From: Acidovorax temperans
GTDB taxonomy: Bacteria; Pseudomonadota; Gammaproteobacteria; Burkholderiales; Burkholderiaceae_C
Assembly: GCF_006716905.1 (NCBI RefSeq)
Contig: NZ_VFPV01000004.1
Location: 372,001-436,000, forward strand
Direction of reading: 5' to 3'
Length of the DNA: 64,000 nt
The position numbers and the translations under genes are program-made. Shown here in pieces: positions 41,607 to 50,670 of the stretch. Each line of letters begins with the position of its first letter. Positions within the stretch are counted from its first letter, which is position 1. The notes below the pieces were generated by a model. The model worked only from the letters and a program-made list of their open reading frames with translations. It was not told the DNA's origin and made no database searches.

Positions 41607-43633
41607 GGAGCGATTTCCTTGCTCAGGCCGGACCTAGGTCGGATGTTCAGGTCCAGGAGCACTTGGTCGATGCCTGAAATAAGGCGTTCGGTGCTGTGGT
41701 ACTTGACGCGGTTGGAATTCAGTTCGTGCGTTGAGATTCCCGGCGAGAAATGGCGGAGCCAGTCTTGGATATCCTCGAATGGCATGCCCGCATCCAGCAA
41801 AAGATCCGGCAGAGAATGGCGACCAAAGTCCCGGTTGAGCTGGCTGGCTGGGCCTGTGAAAAGGAAATCTGAGCTCAAGGGGACGGGGGCGCCATGCGTG
41901 TCCAGCAAAAAAAGCATGGGCAAGTTCTGGAGTTCCCTGATCTGGCGGATGAGTTGAAAGGCGGCCGAAGAGCCGGGGGCTTGCAATTTCAATAGCCGCT
42001 TATCCAGCGCGGCGATGTGCGCGTGCCAAAGCTTGAGCTGCTCGGAGAGCGCTGCTGGGATGGGGATCGGTGTCGTGCCTCGCGTGGCACTCAAGGGCTT
42101 GTCTTCCATCAAGCCGAAGGTCGTGGTGCTGCTCCAAACGCTCGCACGAAAGTCGATAAGGCGGCGGTCGCGGCCTCCGACGACAAACTGCATCAAGAGG
42201 CCGACGTAACGCGCGCACGCGTTGTGGTGCTCGATCAATGATGGCAACGAGTACCTGCGACCACACTTTTTCGCGAGCAGTTCATCGCCAGCGCTTGCAA
42301 ATACTTCTCTGATCCAATCCGCCGATGGTGTCAGGCGGGAGCCGATGCGGAGGTTGGAGTTGCCACCACTTTGCGGTACTGCTGGCCCCAGGCCGACGGC
42401 GTCATAGAAGTCGGAGCAGGCCTGCCAGATCTCGCGCTCGCGTGGGCAGACGTAATGGAGATCGGATTTGTTTACCAGTTCAAGGGCAAGAGTCGCGTAG
42501 GCAGAGATATCACGCCTGTCGGTGGTCTCTAATGAAATCGATCGCGCGGAGTTCATCAGTCCGGCCAACGAAGCGCTGTGATGAACCCCCGGCAACGAGA
42601 TTTTTTTGCGGCTGGTTGGTTTGTTAATGCACAGATCGGCGAGCGTGCGCAACTGGCTGTTTTGCGTGTGGGCCTCTCGCAGCATGGTGGCAACACCCTG
42701 CGGCAGTGGGCGCTTCAGGATCAGCGTGGACGCTTGATGCCGCGGGCTTGAACGTTTACCAAGACCTGCCAGTGCGAATGACAAGTCCACGTATGTTGAG
42801 CCTGCAACCGGATCGATCCAGGCCATCCAGCCTTGTCCGCTTTCTCCGGAAACCAGTGGTATTCGCTTGCCGAGGTTTAGGCCGAGGCCAACGCATAGGC
42901 AGATGAGGGTGACCAGGTCATCAGAGTGACCCTGCTGTGCTTGGTCGAGAAGAAGGACGACGGTGCGTGTGAGCTCGCTGCGGCTGAGTGTTTGGCCGGT
43001 ATCTACGGCCTGACGCTCGGTTTGACGTAGGGAGCTCAGTCGATTGGAAAGGCAGGAGGTCACCGCTGCGTTAAATGACAGTTGCGCGCTGTTCGTGGAG
43101 CAGGAGTGCAACGCCAGCAACTGCAGGAGCTTTTGATGTGCTTGCCCTTCAAGCTTGGTGACCTCCGCTTCGAACTGCTGGTTTGTCAGGATCTCGTCGT
43201 GCGATTGTTTGATGAGCTTGCGCAGTTTTTGAACGAAGCTCTTTTCTATGGAGACTTCTTTCAGGAGGGCCGCGACTAAATGCTTGCCGACCAAGCTCTG
43301 GAGTCGATGCGCGTAAGGAAAGCTCGCAGATACGAACCACGCCCAGGCTGGGTAATCGCTCGCGAGGCCGAGCATTGCATTGGGATGAGCAATGCAGGCG
43401 CCTGAGTCGTCGCTCAACTTGCCGAGCACCGAGATATGTTGCGCGAGATGAGATCCGGCAGCGGGAACTTCGATCAGCAGTGCCGTCAGGCAGGTCAAGG
43501 TATTTTTAGCGACTAAGCCGATGCCCGGTTGATGCGGTGGCGCCGGAATGATGATCAAAAGCAGTCGCGCAGCATCAGGCCCCTCCACGGCAACGGAGGT
43601 GTGAGCGAAAACGAAGGACGCCGGAATATTCAT
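41603..43633 (-). CDS. Tyrosine recombinase-like protein (676 residues), first gene of three-gene module
   Basis: The first gene, ATG at 43633 with GGAG 8 bases upstream (a longer frame to 43699 lacks a better site). The C-terminal part keeps a degenerate recombinase pattern: FGRHSLPDLLLDAGMPFEDI then WLRHFSPGISTHELNS, which mirror boxes II and III (R..., H...), with a possible Tyr in NRVKYHS. The remaining 550 residues are helical and unfamiliar, with ERQAVDTGQTLSRSELTRTVVLLLDQ in the middle. It overlaps the 908-residue recombinase gene by ATGA. The layout of two large recombinases plus a small protein recalls Tn554 tnpABC, RIT elements and gamma-mobile-trio systems; I cannot assign it to any of these by sequence alone. 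Confidence 0.6.
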   Translation of the reverse strand: MNIPASFVFAHTSVAVEGPDAARLLLIIIPAPPHQPGIGLVAKNTLTCLTALLIEVPAAGSHLAQHISVLGKLSDDSGACIAHPNAMLGLASDYPAWAWFVSASFPYAHRLQSLVGKHLVAALLKEVSIEKSFVQKLRKLIKQSHDEILTNQQFEAEVTKLEGQAHQKLLQLLALHSCSTNSAQLSFNAAVTSCLSNRLSSLRQTERQAVDTGQTLSRSELTRTVVLLLDQAQQGHSDDLVTLICLCVGLGLNLGKRIPLVSGESGQGWMAWIDPVAGSTYVDLSFALAGLGKRSSPRHQASTLILKRPLPQGVATMLREAHTQNSQLRTLADLCINKPTSRKKISLPGVHHSASLAGLMNSARSISLETTDRRDISAYATLALELVNKSDLHYVCPREREIWQACSDFYDAVGLGPAVPQSGGNSNLRIGSRLTPSADWIREVFASAGDELLAKKCGRRYSLPSLIEHHNACARYVGLLMQFVVGGRDRRLIDFRASVWSSTTTFGLMEDKPLSATRGTTPIPIPAALSEQLKLWHAHIAALDKRLLKLQAPGSSAAFQLIRQIRELQNLPMLFLLDTHGAPVPLSSDFLFTGPASQLNRDFGRHSLPDLLLDAGMPFEDIQDWLRHFSPGISTHELNSNRVKYHSTERLISGIDQVLLDLNIRPRSGLSKEIAP

Positions 43634-44256
43634 AGCAACTCCATAGAAAAAGCCGGGCCGAGAAAGGGGGGAGGGCCATGTAGGCGCGCGCGGATGCACC
43701 TCGATCGGCGCCAGCCGAGGTGTCGGGCATCAAGGGGGGCGGCGTGACGCCGCTGGTGATGTGGCTGCGCCGGCCCGAACGTGGTACGCGTCAGGCGGGC
43801 AGCATTGAAGGGGCGCGCGTGAGCGCGCCGCATTGATAGCCCCTAATCAGGTCAACTTTTGGGGCTTGGCTTTGCTGGCCTAATTTCCGGACATCGGAGA
43901 TCGTTCAGTCGAACGCCCTCCACTGAGGTACAGGACGACCTCAAAGTGACTTTTGGCAAAAAAGCCATCGCGAGCAAAAGCCCACGAAATTTTTTTCTGC
44001 GCAAGCAGAAATATCTGGCCTAGGGGCCTTTTACTGGGATCGGGCCCAGCTTGTTCAGGGGCCCGCAAGTATTTTGGGTGCGGCGGGCTCACACCAGCAG
44101 GCCATAAGGCTAGCTCGCGCTAATCTAGCGGAGCTGATGGCTCTTTGTCAATGCCCATTGAGCGCGTCCGATCAGAAGCTGACTGCCCGGTAACTTTATG
44201 CATGTGATCAGCAACTGGTCGATGGGACAAGAGGGCTGTTCCCTTCTGCCCTGTAT
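43634..44256. other. Noncoding region upstream of the recombinase module
   Basis: About 620 bases that should contain the module promoter and one of its ends. It holds several short palindromes, including TTCTGCGCAAGCAGAA at 43995-44010 and GGCAAAAAAGCC near 43955. I see no gene. Open frames on the plus strand (for example near 43529-43747) overlap the recombinase start and look like noise. Confidence 0.4.
43995..44010. repeat. Short palindrome upstream of recombinase module
   Basis: TTCTGC-GCAA-GCAGAA, perfect 6-base arms with a 4-base loop, about 360 bases upstream of the first recombinase gene. Could be a recombinase-binding site or operator; no second copy was noticed near the 3' side. 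Confidence 0.3.
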
Positions 44257-44357
44257 TCAATCATCATCAAGGGGCAGCACGCCCTGTGGCGGTGTGGGTG
44301 GCCACTTTCCTGCGCCGCCGCGCTTTTCAAACCAGCGGTGCATGGCCACGTCTTCTA
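44257..44357 (-). pseudogene. C-terminal fragment of an unidentified protein cut by an IS
   Basis: Directly beside the IS at 44358 a minus-strand frame reads EDVAMHRWFEKRGGAGKWPP and then TPPQGVLPLDDD to a TGA at 44257. The composition and proline-rich acidic tail look like a genuine protein end. Across the IS (45183 onward) the frame meets a stop at once, so the rest of the gene is lost. Family unknown. Confidence 0.4.
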
Positions 44358-44371
44358 GGACGTGTTGAGAA

Positions 44372-44758
44372 TCAGCGAGAGTTGATAACCCCAGCTGCGA
44401 GATAGATCATCGCTGCGAAGCTGTTATCCGTCTTGTCGCTGCGCATTGCGATACGTTTGAACTCCTTGAGCTTGCAAAAGAAGTTCTCGATCAAGTGGCG
44501 CCATTTGTAGACCTCCAGGTCAATCTCCAGTGGCGCTCTCCTGCGGGGCATCTGTGAGATCACCACCTGCGCCCCGCGCTTACCCAACTCCTGGATCAGC
44601 CAATTCACATCGAAGGCCTTGTCGGCAAGCAAGGCATCAAAGCGCACATCGGCAATCAGCTCTCTGACCCCTTTGGTGTCGTGGCGCTGCCCTGGCATCA
44701 AGACGAACTTCACCAGATTGCCCAATGCATCCGTCAGCGCCAGTATCTTCGTGGTCAT
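44372..44758 (-). CDS. IS5-family transposase, orfB part
   Basis: A 128-residue C-terminal catalytic part: TKILALTDALGNLVKFVLMPGQ, then DALLADKAFDVNWLIQEL with the second catalytic Asp and YKWRHLIENFFCKLKEFKRIAMRSDK with the Glu block (R...EN.F). The given start is only the first Met; it is normally expressed as a fusion with orfA by frameshifting at the GGCAAAAGGGG run near 44795-44805, so upstream residues in this frame also belong to the fusion. Confidence 0.8.
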   Translation of the reverse strand: MTTKILALTDALGNLVKFVLMPGQRHDTKGVRELIADVRFDALLADKAFDVNWLIQELGKRGAQVVISQMPRRRAPLEIDLEVYKWRHLIENFFCKLKEFKRIAMRSDKTDNSFAAMIYLAAGVINSR

Positions 44759-44775
44759 GCCGCCCCTCGAGTGGC

Positions 44776-45126
44776 CTATGGCCTGGCCCGAAGTCCCCCT
44801 TTTGCCCCCTGGCCGTGCCGATGCACTTTCACAATCGTGGCATCCACCATCGCATATTCCATGTCCGGCTGCTCGCTCACTGCATCGAACAGACGTTGGA
44901 ACACATCGGCCTTAACCCAGTCTCTAAAGCGTTTGAACACCGTGTTCCACTTGCCGAACTCTGGCGGCAGGTCTCGCCAGGGGCTGCCTGTGCGGGCAAT
45001 CCACAGCACTGCCTCAACGAAGCGACGGTTGTCTGTGCCGCTGCGCCCCGGATCACTTGGCTTGCCAAGGCAGTGCGGCTCCATCTTGGCCCATTGTGCG
45101 TCTGTCAGTACCCATCGAATGCTCAT
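44776..45126 (-). CDS. IS5-family transposase, orfA part
   Basis: A 116-residue N-terminal part (DUF4096-like): SIRWVLTDAQWAKMEPHCLG, RRFVEAVLWIARTGSPWRDLPPEFGKWNTVFKRFRDWVKADVF and the first catalytic Asp in YAMVDATIVKVHRHGQGAKGG. The frame ends just after the A-rich slippery run, where the ribosome would shift into orfB. Both halves look intact. Confidence 0.82.
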   Translation of the reverse strand: MSIRWVLTDAQWAKMEPHCLGKPSDPGRSGTDNRRFVEAVLWIARTGSPWRDLPPEFGKWNTVFKRFRDWVKADVFQRLFDAVSEQPDMEYAMVDATIVKVHRHGQGAKGGLRARP

Positions 45127-45182
45127 GCGCCTATTGCATCACAGCCCTCCGAGCCGTTGTGCTTGATTCTCAACAGCCCCTA

Positions 45183-45468
45183 GTCACCTGTTGAAAAAAC
45201 ACTGGCTGACTCGGCATGAGGGGCAAACGGTTGCCCACAAACTTGGCTGGCTAGGATATCACATTATATTGCAAATCATTCTCAGTTGCATTTTTCACAT
45301 ATTGAAGTCCAGTACGAAGCACATTCGAGACCGGCCATATCTCCTACCGCAGTTCGGCCAGCAGTTGGGCATCACCGCTGGACCTGACCTGGGCTGGCAA
45401 CGGCCTTCTGCCCAAGAGTTGCCGCGTGCGAGCAGTTGACGCACATGCGAGCGCGCTAGCTCACGCTA
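45183..45468. other. Intergenic region with orphan iron-box-like palindrome
   Basis: About 285 bases between the IS and the serine recombinase stop, AT-rich at 45255-45310. A plus-strand 82-residue frame exists here but has no protein-like features that I trust. The region looks like a promoter whose gene was displaced. Confidence 0.35.
45270..45290. promoter_or_regulatory. Fur-box-like palindrome
   Basis: TGCAAATCATTCTCAGTTGC at 45270-45289 followed by A, with TGCAA/TTGCA arms and the ATCATTCTCA core common in proteobacterial Fur sites before siderophore-receptor genes. No iron gene follows on either strand, so if real it is an orphan regulatory site. Weak by sequence alone. Confidence 0.4.
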
Positions 45469-47421
45469 TCACTCATCTACAGTGCTTAACGACACGACGG
45501 CCAGCAACTCGGGAAAAAGATCTGCATGCCACTTGCGCAGATAGCTTTCGATGGCTGGGTGCGCCAACAGTTTGCCCACGTAGCCCTTTGCTACGACCAA
45601 GTTGAGCATGTCATCTGCGTAGGTCAACTCAGTAACTCGGTATCGGGCACGCAGGTTCTCAGTCTCCCTCTCCAGTTGATTGATTTGATCTTGGCTCGCA
45701 CGAGGCGACTTTCGTCTTGGAGTGAGGAGCAAATGGTTTGGCGTGGCGGCCAAGAGGGCTTGGGCATATCGAACCGTCATACAGTTGGCAGCCACCATCA
45801 TTTCTGCGCACTCGATCTGTCGACTGGGCTTCATCTTTCGCAATGAAGCGGCTACCTGCGTGGAGAACTCTCTGTCTCGAAGGACATGGAGTGCCTCCGA
45901 ACAGATGCCCTGAAGCAGATGGAGCTTGGAAACGATGACCTTGATGTCGACTGCGAGTGCGTTGGCCATCCGAACCAGGTAGTCCAGGCTGTCAAACCGA
46001 TAACCCTCAAGCTCAAACCGGTTGTGGTCTGCAAGGCGCAATCGGCAGCTGGCGAAGTCCAATCGCGGGAGTAGGTAGAAGTCCAATGGCTCGTCATTGG
46101 AGGGCTTCAGCCGGATGGCAACCGTGATGTCTGGATCAAGACCTGCATCCATGCGCACGCGCCAGGTATGTCGACCGGCTGGGGTACTTTCACAACGGGC
46201 TAACACCATCGAGACTGTGAACTCGCCATTGATGCTCAACAGATCAGTTCGGGCATCCCGATTCACCTGACCATGCACGCTCTCGATGACCCGGGTCGTC
46301 TCTGCCACGATCTCAGGGTGCAAGCGACGCAGCACCTTGTTGATTTCGAGATACCGATAGTCTCGCAGCGGCTGGAAACCAACCAGGGTGTAGGCACGAA
46401 TCAGGCTTCCGAACCGGGAGGAATAGGCGGAGGCTGGAGGCATGCCTTCAGACTCATTGATCACGAGCCCCGAGAGGAAGCCCTTTCGGAGATATAGGGA
46501 CCTCAGGCGTTCAAGTAGCTCGTCATCGGTGAAGCGCCGATACCGCCCACGAATGATCCCCTGTGCGGTGTAGAAGGTTTCCTTGTTGATGAGCGCCTCG
46601 AACGCGCCCTCTTTGCGGATCCACATCTCGGGTGCATTGACCACATGAAGCTTCTTGAGCTTGAAGGAAGTCCGATTGAAGAGGTTGTTACCGATGTACT
46701 TCTCATTGGTAAGCACCCCGTGGACCAAGCCCCTTGTCCACGTCCCTCCACCCTCAGCTGGGATACTCATCGCGTTGAGTCGTTCAGCAATATTCTTCTC
46801 TGCCATCCCTTCTTCGATGAACCAGGTGTAGATGTTCTGCACCACCTGCACCTCGGAGCTTGGCCCTGGTCTGAGGATGACGCGGTCGGTCTGCAGGCTT
46901 TTGTGCTCACCGCGGGAGAGGGCGCCCTTCTCCTTCCCGGACTGGTCCAGCAGCACACGCCTCAGGCCGTACCCGGCAGCCCCTCCCTGCCGATAGCCCA
47001 TTTCGATTAGACGGCACTGGCCAGCAAACACCTTGGTTGAGAGTTCTCTGCTGTATTCGCCAGCCATGGCTCGCTTGACACCCTTGACGATCGTTGCGAC
47101 GGGCGATCCATCGTTCTCGAACTGTTCGGCGCAATAGGTGACTTGAATTCCGGCCCGACGGCACACGTATTCGTAATAGGCACTCTCGTCCGCATCCTGA
47201 AACCGCCCCCAGCGACTGACGTCGTAGACGAGGATCACCTTGAAGGGCGCCTGGCCGGACTCCACCGCCCTCAGCAGGGCTTTGAGTGCATCACGCCCAT
47301 CTATCCTCAAACCACTTTTGCCCTCGTCCGCGAAAGTCTGGATGACCTCCATGCCTCGCTGCTTTGCATAGACAAGGATCTTGTCCCGCTGGTTATCCGT
47401 GGAGTACTGCTGATGCTTGTA

Positions 47422-48583
<1,162 letters not shown>

Positions 48584-48768
48584 CTTCGAAGACGGTTACT
48601 CAGTCGACATCCTGACGTAGGCTGCCGCAGGAATCAGGGAAGCAGGATTTTTGGGTTCAGCGTGTTGCATGTGTCCCCCAGCGAGAAGACTGCCAACCAT
48701 TGCGCGATAGGCGAAGGAGCCGCTTTCGCATTCGGGCAGACGTTATCAGTGAGGGCCAATCTCGCCTA

Positions 48769-49233
48769 TCAAGTCGTCTCTTGAGCAGCAGGGGAAGAAG
48801 ACGCCAGAGCCTGAGCGCACATTTCAATCTTCAAGGTGCACGTGATGAATCCACCAGAGCTCTGGGAGCAATCAATGTCCAAGGAGGGTTCGCGAGGGGC
48901 TGCCCGTTTAGCCTTCTTCCTTTTGGGTGAGGACGCGTACTCACAGATCTTCATCAGGGCCTGCGAGATGGCTGCCGCAACATCGATGAGGGAGCATGAC
49001 CCGTCGCCCCTGCTGCCGCGATAGTTCTTCCAGTAGTCCGGGTTTCGCTTGACCCAAGCCGCATGGGCTTTACTCTGATTCGCAGCGTAGTCCTTGTCAC
49101 TTCGACGCTTCGTCTTCTGCCAGAGAAGCTTTCGTGCTGCCTGGCACTGCGCTTCTGAGCAGTAAGCTTGGTTAGGGCTCTGAGCCCTTGGGAAAAACTT
49201 CTTGCCGCAAGCGCTGCACCAGCGTTCGTTCAT
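48769..49233 (-). CDS. Small zinc-ribbon-like hypothetical protein next to serine recombinase
   Basis: A 154-residue protein starting MNERWCSACGKKFFPRAQSP, with four cysteines in a C-x2-C...C-x4-C arrangement (CSAC, YCSEAQC) and a basic helix (ARKLLWQKTKRRSDKDYAANQSKAHAAWVKRNPDYWKNYR). The likely role is nucleic-acid binding. ATG at 49233 follows GGAGGTGTCC. It lies immediately upstream of, and on the same strand as, the serine recombinase gene, so the two may form a unit. I do not know a characterised homologue. Confidence 0.6.
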   Translation of the reverse strand: MNERWCSACGKKFFPRAQSPNQAYCSEAQCQAARKLLWQKTKRRSDKDYAANQSKAHAAWVKRNPDYWKNYRGSRGDGSCSLIDVAAAISQALMKICEYASSPKRKKAKRAAPREPSLDIDCSQSSGGFITCTLKIEMCAQALASSSPAAQETT

Positions 49234-49299
49234 GGGGACACCTCCATCACGATAGGGACTGCACACCAACTTAACTTTTGCGTTGCATCCTTAGACTGG

Positions 49300-49383
49300 C
49301 TGCGGTTCCCCCTGCGGTTCCCCCTGCGGTTCCCCCTGCGGTTCCCCCTGCGGTTCCCCCTGCGGTTCCCCCTGCGGTTCCGC
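49300..49383. repeat. 12-bp minisatellite (CTGCGGTTCCCC)x6 plus one variant, ending in a hairpin
   Basis: Six perfect tandem copies of CTGCGGTTCCCC from 49300 and a seventh with one change (CTGCGGTTCCGC). They are followed directly by TTCGGGGGAACCGCAG, the inverted sequence, so the last copy (or any copy) can form a long GC-rich hairpin with a TTCG loop. The array lies in the intergenic space upstream of the small zinc-ribbon gene. Confidence 0.9.
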
Positions 49384-49914
49384 CCTTCGGGGGAACCGCA
49401 GGCTCACAGACTATCCGCTCTCCCCCGTCACCTCGAGGCCAAGCTATCCGAAGCGAGCCAAGAATGTCAGCGAAACGTAGAAGCCGCGGCGGACGAGACC
49501 GACGAATGGGGGAGAACGAGCGAAAAGGATGGCCGGAGATCGGACCATTGATCCTGAGGATCACTGGTGGCAGCCGAGGTGCATGCCAGGAACAAGTCTG
49601 ATCCAGACAAAGGCGCCCCTAACCCAACCCTCATGCATCAGAGAGGAAGGCTTCTTGGCTCGATTTTTTGGCCCTGTGAGGCATCTTGAGAAAAGTGGTG
49701 ATGCCTGGTTACCAGCGGATCAAGGTAGCCCGCCACCATCGAACTCAAAGATCAAAATTTTTGCGGTGCTGCACAAAAATGCGTCCTCAGCAAAAGCGTG
49801 GACACGGGGTACCGCTTGCACACTCAAACAGGCAAATTTCCTTTTTTGCGCGCGCGCCCGCGTGCGCGCGCTTTTCTTTTAAAGGTCTGCAACAGACCAT
49901 ACGTTTACGCTCAC
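49384..49914. other. Intergenic region with alternating GC tract
   Basis: About 530 bases with no gene I can support. It contains an alternating purine-pyrimidine run (TGCGCGCGCGCCCGCGTGCG and five further bases, 49847-49871), a candidate for Z-DNA or strong stacking, and the hairpin GGTCTG-CAA-CAGACC at 49884-49898. Confidence 0.45.
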
Positions 49915-50029
49915 TATTGATCCGGCACGGTTTATTGCAGAGTCCCGATGCCGTTCAACTTGAGCCCGTCGAGGGGCTTCGACACCTCAGCCCGAGCAAG
50001 GTTTACGAATAAAGCCTGCCGGATCAATA
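49915..50029. repeat. MITE-like element with 13-bp perfect terminal inverted repeats
   Basis: Starts with TATTGATCCGGCA (49915-49927) and ends with its exact reverse complement (50017-50029). Similarity continues inward with mismatches (ACGGTTTATTG against GGCTTTATTCG). The 115-base interior contains a second palindromic block, TTGAGCCCGTCGAGGGGCTT (49959 on) with its partner GACACCTCAGCCCGAG, of a type common as dispersed palindromic repeats in Comamonadaceae. No coding capacity. No clear target duplication. Confidence 0.6.
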
Positions 50030-50083
50030 ACTTCTGCCTGAGAAGGGTTCAGTCGTGCCTACCCCCACCGCCACCGAACACGA

Positions 50084-50109
50084 AGCCCCTGCAGCGCAGG
50101 GGCTTTTTT
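50084..50109 (+). terminator. Rho-independent terminator, plus-strand orientation
   Basis: AGCCCCTGC-AGC-GCAGGGGCT with perfect 9-base arms followed by TTTTTT. The T-run is on the plus strand, so it would stop transcription coming from the left. No intact plus-strand gene precedes it (only the MITE-like repeat), so it is probably the terminator of a lost gene; it may also block read-through into the ureide cluster. Confidence 0.75.
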
Positions 50110-50147
50110 GTTGGCCGAACGGCCTGCACACGGCGACGCTGCTGCAT

Positions 50148-50663
50148 TCAGCGCACCAGCCAGAGGGCACCTTCTTCAAGGGCAATCACGTCACAGTTGC
50201 CGGGCACGGCCGGGCCGCCTCGGTCGATCACGAGGAAGTCGGTGGGGGCATCGAGCGCCAGCAGCGGGTGGTGCCAGGTGCCCCGCGCGTAGTTGACGCC
50301 CTGGCCGGCTTGCGCCAGAAAGCAGCGGATGGCCTGTGGGTCTGGCGCGGCGCCCGGGGGGGCCACCACCACCAGAAACGGCACCGGCGCCAGCGCCACG
50401 AAGGCCTGGCTGCCCAGCGGGTGGCGCTCCATCGTGGCAACAGACAGAGGAAAGGCGCGGGGCTTCGCCCGGAAAAGGCTGACGAGGGTGCGCCCACCTT
50501 CGGCGGCTGTGTCGATGTGGGCGAGGTCGTGGTAACGCTCGGCGAAGCCGTCGTTGATGGTGAAGTGCTGCGCGGTGTCGCTGGCTTCGATCACGTCGCC
50601 AAAGGGGCGGAAGGCCTCGGCCGTGAGCGGCTCGATCGGCAGGGTGTGGCGCGGCTGGGGCAT
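50148..50663 (-). CDS. allA: Ureidoglycolate lyase (AllA-type)
   Basis: A 171-residue cupin-fold enzyme that splits ureidoglycolate to glyoxylate and urea, the last step of allantoin catabolism. Typical features are IEPLTAEAFRPFGDVIE at the start, the FTINDGFAERYHDLA region, MERHPLGSQAFVAL with the family's conserved HP.GSQ and YARGTWHHPLLAL. It begins 7 bases after the RpiR-type regulator stop. It is the last gene of the minus-strand cluster. No classical allantoicase or AllC is visible, so the ureidoglycolate-like substrate must come from other enzymes, for example the deacetylase-fold protein. Confidence 0.87.
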   Translation of the reverse strand: MPQPRHTLPIEPLTAEAFRPFGDVIEASDTAQHFTINDGFAERYHDLAHIDTAAEGGRTLVSLFRAKPRAFPLSVATMERHPLGSQAFVALAPVPFLVVVAPPGAAPDPQAIRCFLAQAGQGVNYARGTWHHPLLALDAPTDFLVIDRGGPAVPGNCDVIALEEGALWLVR

Positions 50664-50670
50664 GCCGTGC

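Larger units (their letters stand above)
44358..45180 (-). mobile_element. IS5-family element with two overlapping reading frames (IS427-like)
   Basis: An 823-bp element. Ends read inward as GGACGTGTTGAGAATCAGCG (left) and GGGGCTGTTGAGAATCAAGC (right), flanked on both sides by TA, the 2-base duplication typical for this group. It carries orfA and orfB in different frames on the minus strand, joined by a slippery A-run. Confidence 0.85.

Noticed and set aside
38111-43633. Firm naming of the module as a gamma-mobile-trio, RIT or Tn554-type element
   Set aside because: Gene number and overlap agree, but protein sizes and the third protein cannot be matched without a database search, so I only note the resemblance.
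45191-45439. 82-residue plus-strand protein beside the Fur-like box
   Set aside because: No domain, no convincing ribosome site, and composition like noncoding DNA.
49300-49402. CRISPR-like array
   Set aside because: Repeats are 12 bases in direct tandem with no spacers, and no cas gene is nearby, so it is a minisatellite.
50030-50110. tRNA or tmRNA 3' end as an attachment site
   Set aside because: GGGTTCAGTC looks like a T-arm, but no acceptor stem pairs with it and no upstream tRNA arms fit.
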